From Cupriavidus campinensis (GTDB taxonomy: Bacteria; Pseudomonadota; Gammaproteobacteria; Burkholderiales; Burkholderiaceae), in the NCBI RefSeq assembly GCF_905397395.1, contig NZ_CAJPVH010000053.1:1-36294 (forward strand): DNA of 36,294 nt, written 5' to 3'. The notes beneath the pieces are model-generated. The model ran no database searches, was not told where the DNA came from, and saw only the letters and a program-made list of their open reading frames with translations. Position 1 is the first letter of the stretch. Every line of letters starts with the position of its first letter. The position numbers and the translations under genes are program-made. Below are positions 8,840-16,166 of the stretch, piece after piece.

Positions 8840-9706
8840 ATGGCCAAACTCCTGCGCAGCAACGGCGCGCCGCTCGGCGCGCAAATCACCCTTTTCCCGG
8901 GGAATCGGCTCCAGTTCAAGGTGTCCGGTCTGGGGCCAAACAAGAAACATCTGGTGCTCCGGAGTACCGACAGTATCCTGACAGTCGTACCGTTGAAGGT
9001 CGACGATAGGCGGATCGAGCAGGTACTTCGGCTTGAGGTCCAGGCTCACAGTATCGTGAGCCGCCACATTGTTCATGTGGATGCGTACGCGACTGACGCG
9101 CAAGGACGGCCGCAGCTTAGGGACACTAATACCGGCAGGGTGACGGTCGAGATTCATCCGAAACTCGTTCTACCGGAACCGAATACCGAACAGGGCGTTC
9201 TCGCGCGGATGTTAATCGTTGAGAATGCAAGCCCCGACCACGAAAAATACGTAAACCAAGGCGACGCACGCGAAAGCATGCAATGGATGGTGCATGTCTT
9301 GCGCAATCGACTGAAACTTGGCGCCCAGCATTTCGCCGCGCGCGGTGCGACCGACCTGACTACATTGATTAAGGCAAAGAACCAGGTAAGGGGCTTCGAA
9401 AACTATCCAGCCATTGCGCCCGATCAACACCAGATGCTCAATCGCACACTGGACATTGCTCACGATGGAACCCATCTCCGTCAAAAGGAATACATGGCGT
9501 ACGTCGCCAGCGCGTTGGCGGTCGCAAAAGGCGAAAATTTCGGCCCCGATCCAAGCCGAACCGGGCTGTATGCCTGGCGCACGCTGGACTCGAGCCACCC
9601 AGGCCAAAATTTCCAGAAATTCCAGAGCAAGGGAGGACAGGATTTTTATACCTTGACCGAGGGGTTTCTCGCCAGCTTGCAGCCGAAAAACAAGGCCAAG
9701 CCCTAA
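8840..9706 (+). CDS. Putative cell-wall hydrolase (SleB-like C-terminal half), candidate secreted effector
   Basis: This is a 288-residue protein with no signal peptide or membrane segment. Residues 1 to about 115 look like a beta-rich, immunoglobulin-like domain (alternating hydrophobic strands such as ITLFPGNRLQFKVSGLG). From about 123 the pattern LARMLIVENAS...MVHVLRNRL...NQVRGFENYP...GGQDFYTL runs parallel to SleB/CwlJ-type hydrolases (LARxxYxEA...VxxNRV...F...GxHxFY), with a glutamate where the catalytic one is expected. That fold assignment is my inference from motif order. Spot counts of 29/60 GC at 9241-9300 and 32/60 at 9421-9480 are well below the flanking genes, which suggests transfer. 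A gene for a signal-peptide protein follows after 10 bases, as expected for a toxin-immunity pair. Confidence is high that the gene is real and moderate for its function. Confidence 0.6.
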   Translation: MAKLLRSNGAPLGAQITLFPGNRLQFKVSGLGPNKKHLVLRSTDSILTVVPLKVDDRRIEQVLRLEVQAHSIVSRHIVHVDAYATDAQGRPQLRDTNTGRVTVEIHPKLVLPEPNTEQGVLARMLIVENASPDHEKYVNQGDARESMQWMVHVLRNRLKLGAQHFAARGATDLTTLIKAKNQVRGFENYPAIAPDQHQMLNRTLDIAHDGTHLRQKEYMAYVASALAVAKGENFGPDPSRTGLYAWRTLDSSHPGQNFQKFQSKGGQDFYTLTEGFLASLQPKNKAKP

Positions 9707-9716
9707 GGGAAAGACG

Positions 9717-10226
9717 ATGAGATCTAAGTGCGTATCGTTTGCTTTGCTGGCCGCCGCTTCTCTGAGCGGATACGCCGGCGACGGCCTGCCGGATGGATTT
9801 TCTGAAAAACCGGTGGGCCGTTTCACGGTCTCCAAGGAACGCCATTATCGAAATCCGGCGGGCGCAATACGCCATTTTCTTGCCACATTCCATAAGAACG
9901 ACCAACGAAACCACTTTTGCGTAGTCGGCTACAAGTGGTCGGATGGAAGAAAGCAGGTTTGGGTGCACTGGCGGGAGCCGCAAACGTTAATCCTGTGGGG
10001 AGGAAGCCGCTATCCAGAGTACGTACATGAAAGCCTCATCATGTCGAACCGCCATCTCGAACTGGCTACTGACACCGTCCCCACCCCCAACGACATCAAC
10101 GGCAGCACCTACCTCGTCACCGAAGCCTGGTGGCGAGCCGTCGCCGATGACTGCCGCAAGCATGGCGAGAAATACGTGATCAAGCCGTTCAAGGCGCCGA
10201 GGCCGAAAGCCCCGGACGCCGAATAG
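9717..10226 (+). CDS. Putative secreted protein, candidate periplasmic immunity partner
   Basis: The product has 169 residues. The N-terminus MRSKCVSFALLAAASLSGYAGDG is a plausible Sec signal peptide with cleavage after about residue 20. The mature part is aromatic-rich (FCVVGYKW, VWVHWREP) and ends in a basic proline-rich tail (IKPFKAPRPKAPDAE). I recognise no family. The start has GGGAAAG just upstream and lies 10 bases after the hydrolase gene, so the two are co-transcribed. By analogy with periplasmic immunity proteins it could neutralise the upstream enzyme. Base composition changes inside the gene: I count 30/60 GC at 9841-9900 but 40/60 at 10081-10140, so the 3' third may be of different origin. 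Confidence 0.6.
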   Translation: MRSKCVSFALLAAASLSGYAGDGLPDGFSEKPVGRFTVSKERHYRNPAGAIRHFLATFHKNDQRNHFCVVGYKWSDGRKQVWVHWREPQTLILWGGSRYPEYVHESLIMSNRHLELATDTVPTPNDINGSTYLVTEAWWRAVADDCRKHGEKYVIKPFKAPRPKAPDAE

Positions 10227-10245
10227 CCTGCCGCCGGCCGTCTGC

Positions 10246-10986
10246 CTAGCCGCGCGGCGGCAGGTAGGTGGCCGGATTCACCGGCTTGCCGTTGCCACGC
10301 ACCTCGAAGTGCAACTCGGCCGCGCTGGCCATGCTGCCGATCTCCTGTCCCGTGGTGACGCGGGCGCCTTCCTTGACCAGCGGCTTGTCGAGGTTGCCGT
10401 ACACGGTCAGCCAGTCGTCGCTGTGCTTTACGATCACCAGCATGCCGTAGCCACGCAGCGTGCCGACGTGGATGGCCCAGCCGCTGGCGGCGGCGCGGAC
10501 CTTGCCGTTGGCCGGCACTTCGATCCGCAAACCCTTCTCGGCCGGCAGGGCGAAGCGGCCCGTCACGCGGCCATCGGCCGGCCATTGCAGCTTGATGGCG
10601 TTGGCGGGCGGGCGAGATGGCGCGGCGTCGGCCTGTTTGGCCGGCGTTTCAGATTTTTCCGATGATTTGGACGGTCCCGACGCGGCCGCGGCACCGGCCG
10701 GCGGCCGCACCCGGATCAACTGCCCAACCTCGATCTGATTGGTGTCCGTCAGGTCGTTCCAGCGGGCCAACTCGGCCACCGAGCGCCGGTTGCGCCGGGC
10801 GATCGAGTACAAGGTGTCGCCGCGTTCCACGCGGTAGAAGCCGTCCGGCGCCGGCTCTGTGGGAGTCGTGCCGCAGGCGGCGAGCAGCGAGGCCGTCAGC
10901 GCGGCCATCGATGCCGCGCCAAGGCGGCCCAGTGTGCGGCGGCGGGCCGCAGACACGTCTGGTCTGGCGAGGTTGCTTGCTGTCAT
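10246..10986 (-). CDS. NlpD-like lipoprotein, LysM plus degenerate LytM (M23) domain
   Basis: The predicted product is an outer-membrane lipoprotein of 246 residues from the ATG at 10984-10986. The signal peptide ends in the lipobox LLAAC with the lipidated Cys38. An ATG at 11100 would push the signal peptide inside and is unlikely. A LysM domain follows (YRVERGDTLYSIARRNRRS...), then a linker rich in Ala, Ser, Lys and Pro, then a C-terminal M23/LytM domain (GLRIEVPANGKVRAA..., ending LHFEVRGNGKPVNP). The zinc-site residues H-x3-D are absent, and the usual YAHN is YGNL, so it is probably non-catalytic, like NlpD and EnvC, which activate cell-separation amidases. It is transcribed opposite to recJ and prfB. 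Another nlpD may exist near rpoS elsewhere, so I give no symbol. Confidence 0.85.
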   Translation of the reverse strand: MTASNLARPDVSAARRRTLGRLGAASMAALTASLLAACGTTPTEPAPDGFYRVERGDTLYSIARRNRRSVAELARWNDLTDTNQIEVGQLIRVRPPAGAAAASGPSKSSEKSETPAKQADAAPSRPPANAIKLQWPADGRVTGRFALPAEKGLRIEVPANGKVRAAASGWAIHVGTLRGYGMLVIVKHSDDWLTVYGNLDKPLVKEGARVTTGQEIGSMASAAELHFEVRGNGKPVNPATYLPPRG

Positions 10987-11129
10987 GCGTCCGAGTTCAC
11001 TCCTGTTATTCCCCGATATTGTCGCCGAAGTGCTGCAAAGTGGCGCCGCGGCCCCCTGGTAGACCGTTCGCATCGCGAACGGTTCGCCACACGCGACCAT
11101 CCCTCCCGGGATTTACGGCGCCAATCCGC

Positions 11130-11135
11130 TATAAT
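11130..11135 (+). promoter_or_regulatory. Probable -10 element for prfB
   Basis: A perfect TATAAT lies 27 bases before the prfB ATG. No convincing -35 hexamer sits at 16-18 bases spacing, so strength is uncertain. An AGGAA ribosome-binding site follows at 11155-11159. Confidence 0.45.
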
Positions 11136-11162
11136 TCAAGGTTTTGGAAGCGCAGGAACATC

Positions 11163-12267
11163 ATGGAAGCAGAACGCCTCAACGCCATCTCCGGTGCCAT
11201 CTCCGATCTCCGTTCCCGGACGGAAGATCTACGGGGGTATCTTTGACTACGATGTCAAAGTAGGACGCCTGGACGAAGTCAACGGCGAGCTGGAAGACCC
11301 GGAGGTCTGGAACAACCCCAAGCGGGCCCAGGACCTGGGCAAGGAAAAGAAAGCGCTCGAGGCCGTGGTACAGGTCCTCGGGAAGCTGACGGACGACCTG
11401 ACCGGCGCCGACGAGCTGTTCGAGCTCGCGCGCGAGGAAGGCGACGATGAAACGCTCGAGTCCATCGAGGCCGACGTCAAGGGCTTCGAGGACATCGTGG
11501 CCGGCATGGAATTCCGCCGCATGTTCTCGGGCGAGATGGACCAGGCCAACGCCTTCATCGATATCCAGGCCGGCGCCGGCGGCACGGAAGCGTGCGACTG
11601 GGCATCGATGCTGCTGCGCCAGTACCTGAAGTACTGCGAGCGCAAGGGCTTCAAGGCCGAGGTGCTCGAGGAATCCGAGGGCGACGTGGCCGGCATCAAG
11701 AGCGCAACGATCAAGATCGAGGGCGACTACGCGTTCGGCTACCTGCGCACCGAGACCGGCGTGCACCGCCTGGTGCGCAAGTCGCCGTTCGATTCGTCGG
11801 GCGGCCGCCACACGTCGTTCTCGTCGGTGTTCGTGTACCCCGAGGTGGACGATTCGTTCGAGGTGGAAGTCAACCCGGCCGACCTGCGCGTGGATACCTA
11901 CCGCGCCTCGGGCGCGGGCGGGCAGCACATCAACAAGACCGATTCGGCGGTGCGGATTACCCACATCCCCACCGGCATCGTCGTGCAGTGCCAGAACGAC
12001 CGTTCGCAGCACCGCAACCGTGCCGAGGCCATGTCGATGCTGAAGTCGCGCCTGTACGAGCATGAGATGCGCAAGCGCCAGGCCGAGGCCGACAAGCTCG
12101 AAGCCGGCAAGACCGACGTGGGCTGGGGCCACCAGATCCGCTCGTACGTGCTGGACCAGAGCCGGATCAAGGACCTGCGCACCAATGTGGAAATGTCCAA
12201 CACCCAGAAGGTGCTGGACGGCGACCTCGATCCGTTCATCGAGGCCAGCCTGAAACAGGGCCTGTAA
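11163..12267 (+). CDS. prfB: Peptide chain release factor 2 (programmed +1 frameshift)
   Basis: RF2 terminates translation at UGA and UAA. The gene is read as 11163-11243 joined to 11245-12267. The first 27 codons (MEAERLNAIS...) run to CTT TGA at 11241-11246. There the ribosome slips +1 at GGGGGTATCTTTGAC, which includes the internal Shine-Dalgarno-like AGGGGG-type element and the slippery CTT-T, and continues with GAC TAC GAT. The total is 367 residues. Motifs are SPF (codon recognition, in VRKSPFDSSGGRH) and GGQ (peptidyl hydrolysis, in SGAGGQHINKTDS). The annotation must not treat the in-frame TGA as a mutation. RF2 level autoregulates the shift. The gene is followed by the SDR gene and lysS on the same strand. 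Confidence 0.97.
11232..11247 (+). promoter_or_regulatory. RF2 autoregulatory +1 frameshift site
   Basis: The run CGGGGGTATCTTTGAC contains a purine-rich G run 3 bases upstream of CTT TGA C, the canonical bacterial RF2 recoding site. A slow UGA decode when RF2 is scarce allows slippage from CTT to TTT. The zero frame ends at TGA 11244-11246, and the +1 frame is open for 340 further codons. Confidence 0.95.
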
Positions 12268-12272
12268 GCAGG

Positions 12273-12303
12273 CCGGCGCGCCGCCCCCGGGGTGGCGCGC
12301 CGG
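12273..12303 (+). terminator. GC-rich hairpin after prfB
   Basis: CCGGCGCGCC (12273-12282) and GGCGCGCCGG (12294-12303) are perfect 10-base arms around an 11-base loop, placed just after the prfB stop. No T run follows, so it is not a classical intrinsic terminator. It may attenuate read-through into the SDR gene or protect the mRNA 3' end. Confidence 0.4.
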
Positions 12304-12376
12304 TTCCCGCCGGCCAACTTCGACGCATTCCGCTTCACCTTCGAACCACCAAGACCACCAAGACATCCGGGGCACC

Positions 12377-13135
12377 ATGAGCGCAGGTATCCATCTCTAT
12401 ATCGTCACGGGCGCATCGCGCGGCCTGGGCGCGGCACTGACCCGCGCGTTGCTGAAACCGGGCAACCGGGTGATCTGCGTGGCGCGCAGCCGCAGCCCCG
12501 AACTGGAGGCGGATATCGCCGCCAGCGGCGTGCCGGTGGCCTGGCACCTGCAGGACCTGTCCCAGCCCAGCGCGGCCGCTGGCTGGCTGGGCAGCGTGCT
12601 GGATGCCGTGGACGAGACCCCGGCCAGCGTGACGCTGATCCTCAACGCCGGCGTTGTAGAGCCGATTGGCCCGATCACGGCGCTGCACGAGACCACGCTC
12701 ATCCCCCATCTGCTGACCAACCTGGCAACGCCGATGACCATGACCGGCGCGTTCATCGAGCACACCACCCGCTTCGACTGCGCGCGCAAGGTGCTGGCGA
12801 TCTCGTCGGGCGCCGCGCGTAACCCGGTGCCGGGCTGGAGCGCCTATTGCGCCGGCAAGGCCGCGCTCGACATGTTCATCCGCTCGGTCAACGCCGAGTA
12901 CGCGAGCGTGCCGGAGCCGCGCGCAGTGCGCGCCGTGGCGCTGGCGCCGGGCGTGGTCGATACCGACATGCAGGAAACCATCCGGGGCGCGGACTTCGCC
13001 GCCGTGCAGCGCTTCCGCGACCTCAAGGCCAACGACCAGCTCGCCTCGCCCGAAGACACGGCGCGGCGCATCGTGGCCTACCTGGATCGTCCCGACTTCG
13101 GCAAGACCGAACTCGACGACATCCGCAATTACTGA
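12377..13135 (+). CDS. SDR family NAD(P)-dependent oxidoreductase
   Basis: This is a 252-residue short-chain dehydrogenase/reductase with the classical Rossmann motif TGASRGLG at 11-18, the structural LNAG at 89-92, and the catalytic triad Ser143/144, Tyr157 and Lys161 (SAYCAGK). The combination resembles the sepiapterin reductase / benzil reductase branch, but the substrate cannot be told from the sequence. An arginine shortly after the first strand (VARSRS) suggests NADPH preference. It sits between prfB and lysS on the same strand and is probably co-transcribed with lysS. I see no functional link to translation. Confidence 0.88.
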   Translation: MSAGIHLYIVTGASRGLGAALTRALLKPGNRVICVARSRSPELEADIAASGVPVAWHLQDLSQPSAAAGWLGSVLDAVDETPASVTLILNAGVVEPIGPITALHETTLIPHLLTNLATPMTMTGAFIEHTTRFDCARKVLAISSGAARNPVPGWSAYCAGKAALDMFIRSVNAEYASVPEPRAVRAVALAPGVVDTDMQETIRGADFAAVQRFRDLKANDQLASPEDTARRIVAYLDRPDFGKTELDDIRNY

Positions 13136-13189
13136 ACCGAACTGAACCGAACCGCGCCGGCCCCTGCCCGCGCGATCCACCGACACATC

Positions 13190-14722
13190 ATGACCGAACC
13201 GACCCGCGCCCCAGCCGCCGATATACCTGCCGCCGACGAGAACAAGATCATCGCGGAGCGGCGCGAGAAACTGCAGGCCCTGCGTCAGCAAGGCGTGGCC
13301 TTCCCCAACGACTTCCGCCCGACGCACCAGGCCGCCGCGCTGCACGCCGAGCATGGCGAGACCGACCAGGCCACGCTGGAAGCGCAGCCCGTGGAAGTGG
13401 CCATCGCCGGCCGCATGATGCTCAAGCGCGTGATGGGCAAGGCCAGCTTTGCCACCGTGCAGGACGGCAGCGGCCAGATCCAGTTCTATGTCACGCGTGA
13501 CAAGGTGGGCGAGGAGGTCTATGCCGCGTTCAAGCACTGGGACCTGGGCGACATCATCAGCGCGCGCGGCGAGCTGTTCCGCACCAACAAGGGTGAGCTG
13601 TCGGTGCAGGTGCGCGAGCTGCGCCTGCTGTCGAAATCGCTGCGCCCGCTGCCGGACAAGTTCCACGGCCTGGCCGACCAGGAAACCAAGTACCGCCAGC
13701 GCTATGTGGACCTGATCGTCTCGCCCGAGACGCGTGCCACGTTCCGGGCTCGTACTAACGCCATTTCCTCGCTGCGCCGCCATATGGCTGACGCCGGCTT
13801 CATGGAAGTGGAAACGCCGATGCTGCACCCGATTCCGGGCGGCGCGGCGGCCAAGCCTTTCATCACGCACCACAACGCGCTGGACATGCAGATGTTCATG
13901 CGCATCGCGCCCGAGCTGTACCTGAAGCGCCTGGTTGTCGGTGGCTTCGAGCGCGTGTTCGAGATCAATCGTAATTTCCGTAATGAAGGGGTGAGCCCGC
14001 GCCACAACCCCGAGTTCACGATGATGGAGTTCTACGCGGCCTACACGGACTACCGCTGGCTGATGGACTTCACCGAGAACCTGATCCGCCAGGCGGCCAT
14101 CGATGCGCGCGGCAGCGCCACGGTGACCTACCAGGGCCGCGAGCTGGATCTGGCCAAGCCGTTCCATCGCCTGACGATCTGCCAGGCGATCCAGAAGTTC
14201 GCGCCCGAGTACACCGACGCGCAACTGGCCGATGCCGACTTCCTGCGCACCGAACTGAAGAAATTCGGCGTGAATACGAGCGCGCCGCAGTTCCTGAACG
14301 CCGGCCTCGGCACCCTGCAACTGGTGCTGTTCGAGGAAACGGCCGAGAGCCAGCTGTGGGAGCCGACCTTCATCGTCGACTATCCGGTCGAGGTATCGCC
14401 GCTGGCGCGCGCCTCGGACACCGTGCCGGGCATCACCGAGCGTTTCGAGCTGTTCATCACGGGCCGCGAGATCGCTAACGGTTTCTCGGAATTGAACGAT
14501 GCCGAGGATCAGGCCGACCGCTTCCGCAAGCAGGTGGAGCAGAAGGACGCCGGCGACGAGGAAGCGATGTACTTCGACGCCGACTACATCCGCGCGCTCG
14601 AATACGGCATGCCCCCGACGGGTGGCTGCGGCATCGGCATCGACCGTCTGGTGATGCTGCTGACCGACAGCCCGAACATCCGCGACGTCATCCTGTTCCC
14701 GCACCTGCGCCGCGAGGATTGA
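13190..14722 (+). CDS. lysS: Lysyl-tRNA synthetase (class II)
   Basis: This enzyme charges tRNA-Lys in the cytoplasm. The 510 residues are typical. There is an N-terminal OB-fold anticodon-binding domain (about 70-180, VAIAGRMMLKRVMGKASFA), then the class II catalytic domain with motif 2 (FEINRNFRNEGVSPRHNPEF) and motif 3 (GCGIGIDRLVMLLTDS). The prfB-lysS association is ancient, although here the SDR gene lies between them. The start is the ATG at 13190, 54 bases after the SDR stop. Confidence 0.97.
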   Translation: MTEPTRAPAADIPAADENKIIAERREKLQALRQQGVAFPNDFRPTHQAAALHAEHGETDQATLEAQPVEVAIAGRMMLKRVMGKASFATVQDGSGQIQFYVTRDKVGEEVYAAFKHWDLGDIISARGELFRTNKGELSVQVRELRLLSKSLRPLPDKFHGLADQETKYRQRYVDLIVSPETRATFRARTNAISSLRRHMADAGFMEVETPMLHPIPGGAAAKPFITHHNALDMQMFMRIAPELYLKRLVVGGFERVFEINRNFRNEGVSPRHNPEFTMMEFYAAYTDYRWLMDFTENLIRQAAIDARGSATVTYQGRELDLAKPFHRLTICQAIQKFAPEYTDAQLADADFLRTELKKFGVNTSAPQFLNAGLGTLQLVLFEETAESQLWEPTFIVDYPVEVSPLARASDTVPGITERFELFITGREIANGFSELNDAEDQADRFRKQVEQKDAGDEEAMYFDADYIRALEYGMPPTGGCGIGIDRLVMLLTDSPNIRDVILFPHLRRED

Positions 14723-14780
14723 ACAGCAGGTACCCACCCAGACAACCCACCGCATGCGTGGCGGGTTGCAGACCACTGAC

Positions 14781-14817
14781 AAACCCCACATTTTTCCAGG
14801 TGTGGGGTTTTTCTTTT
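14781..14817 (+). terminator. Rho-independent terminator of the prfB-lysS unit
   Basis: AAACCCCACA (14781-14790) pairs perfectly with TGTGGGGTTT (14801-14810) around a 10-base loop, followed by TTCTTTTT. It is a strong intrinsic terminator 58 bases after lysS. It cleanly separates lysS from the accessory pair downstream, so that pair needs its own promoter. Confidence 0.92.
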
Positions 14818-14945
14818 TGGCGACGCCGAAACGCGACGTCTCTGTGCCCCAGAGTTTAAAGAATCAGCGATTGTTTCCGCGTACTCGCTCCTGCTAGGTT
14901 GATGGCCGCCGCCAGCCGGGAGGGGCAACCTGACCAGGAGAGAGG

Positions 14946-15536
14946 ATGCTGTTTATTACGAAGCAAGGGCATGTCGACGCAGAACGTGTGAGGGTGAAGA
15001 TATTCCCGAAGATCGAGCGCGGACCGATGGACACCGTAAACGGGATCGTTGTACACCAAACAAGCGCCCCGGAGTCATCCCATACATTTAACAGCTATGG
15101 CGACGAAGGAGCGAATGGTGCTCACTTCCTGATAGACAAGGACGGAACCATCTATCAAACCGCATCCCTGCAGAGAGTGACAAATCGCGTCGGCCGGCTC
15201 CGGTCACGCAGCATCTTGACCAAACAGTGTTCCTCCATCGAGCTAGACAAGGTATCAAAGCTCGGAACTCGTGCTCTACATCGACACGAAGTAAAGAAAA
15301 AATGGCCCAGCCGATTTCCATCCAATCATGACTCCATAGGAATAGAACTGGTAGGCATGGCAATCGGACCGAAAAACAAGGAAGTTTACGAGGATGTCAC
15401 TGCCGCTCAAAACTCTTCATTAGACTGGCTTGTATCAGAACTCATGGACACCTTCGCGGTGATGTCGCGGGAAGTCTATCGGCACCCCGATATTTCCTAC
15501 AAGAACCTGACCGAAGCGAGGACCGCAAGATGGTAG
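14946..15536 (+). CDS. PGRP-fold N-acetylmuramoyl-L-alanine amidase, candidate secreted effector
   Basis: The product has 196 residues and no signal peptide. It carries an Amidase_2/PGRP core: GIVVHQTSAP (His37, expected zinc ligand), GAHFLIDKDGTIYQTA (57-72, the usual substrate-groove strand), SIGIELVGMAI (130-140, with Glu134), and YRHPDISYKNLTEA (His180, the second zinc ligand). Against AmpD (H...TD), Glu190 sits where the third ligand Asp is expected. The reaction would be cleavage of the MurNAc-L-Ala bond of peptidoglycan. A GGAGAG sequence precedes the ATG. I count 26/60 GC at 15241-15300 against 41/60 in nearby lysS, which points to acquisition. The stop overlaps the start of a signal-peptide gene (ATGGTAG). 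It could be a type VI effector, or less likely a phage endolysin remnant. Confidence 0.75.
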   Translation: MLFITKQGHVDAERVRVKIFPKIERGPMDTVNGIVVHQTSAPESSHTFNSYGDEGANGAHFLIDKDGTIYQTASLQRVTNRVGRLRSRSILTKQCSSIELDKVSKLGTRALHRHEVKKKWPSRFPSNHDSIGIELVGMAIGPKNKEVYEDVTAAQNSSLDWLVSELMDTFAVMSREVYRHPDISYKNLTEARTARW

Positions 15537-15970
15537 GGGCAAGATCTCTTCCTCTCTTGAGATCGGCCGCATTCGTTTTGCTGTGCATGACAGCCTCGCT
15601 TTGCTCAGCCAGAGACGTCAGAAAAGTGGTGATTGAAGAAGTCGGCCAATCGCTACCGGATGGAGATCCGCGGACCGCCGAGCTATGTAAGAAGTTCCGG
15701 CCAACGGTCACGCAGGTCAAAAACTTCTTTTCCAAGATCTACCCTGTCCAGGCGCGCATGGTGCTCCACGACTACTATTCTCCGTGTTATGCCACGGGCA
15801 CTGTCGTGTTCGAAGACAACAGTTCCGGGGCGTGGAGCCTATATTCCGGCGGAACGGCAGCATTGGTATGGACGCACGGGGGCGATAAAGTGTACGTCTA
15901 CTATGGAAAGAACAAATGGTACGACCCTTTCGCGTGTACTTACGGGCTTGAAGATGAGGGGAAGTGCTAG
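15530..15970 (+). CDS. Putative secreted protein, candidate immunity partner of the amidase
   Basis: The product is a 146-residue protein. MVGARSLPLLRSAAFVLLC begins a Sec signal peptide that probably ends at SLCSA before RDVRK. The mature protein is about 120 residues with several aromatic-rich strands (ARMVLHDYYSPCYATG, VYVYYGKNKWYDPF) and cysteines (LCKK, SPCYA, FACTY, EGKC at the C-terminus) that could form disulphides in the periplasm. I recognise no family. The ATG lies within the last codons of the amidase gene (7-base overlap), so translation is coupled. A periplasmic inhibitor protecting the cell from the amidase is the natural inference. Composition is low-GC like its partner. Confidence 0.65.
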   Translation: MVGARSLPLLRSAAFVLLCMTASLCSARDVRKVVIEEVGQSLPDGDPRTAELCKKFRPTVTQVKNFFSKIYPVQARMVLHDYYSPCYATGTVVFEDNSSGAWSLYSGGTAALVWTHGGDKVYVYYGKNKWYDPFACTYGLEDEGKC

Positions 15971-16166
15971 AGAAAAGAGCGCCAGCTTCCACGAGCCGGA
16001 ATTGTTACAGCAGAGCCTGTAGGACGAGACCCGATAGCGTCATAAGTCTCTGATTTCAATGACATTTCTGCGCTACGAATGCTTACAAAATCGAACGGCA
16101 ATCGGGGCGCGATTCGGCCACACTTTGGGTATCGACCGGCAAGTCCGGTCACCCGGAGAACAACAA

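Noticed and set aside
11194..11244. Alternative prfB start (MPSPISVPGRK...) without frameshifting
   Set aside because: The conserved N-terminus and the recoding site are in the other frame, and this frame lacks a ribosome-binding site.
12335..14791. An 818-codon open frame on the minus strand
   Set aside because: It is antisense to the SDR gene and lysS, with the same low-information composition, and even runs across the lysS terminator.
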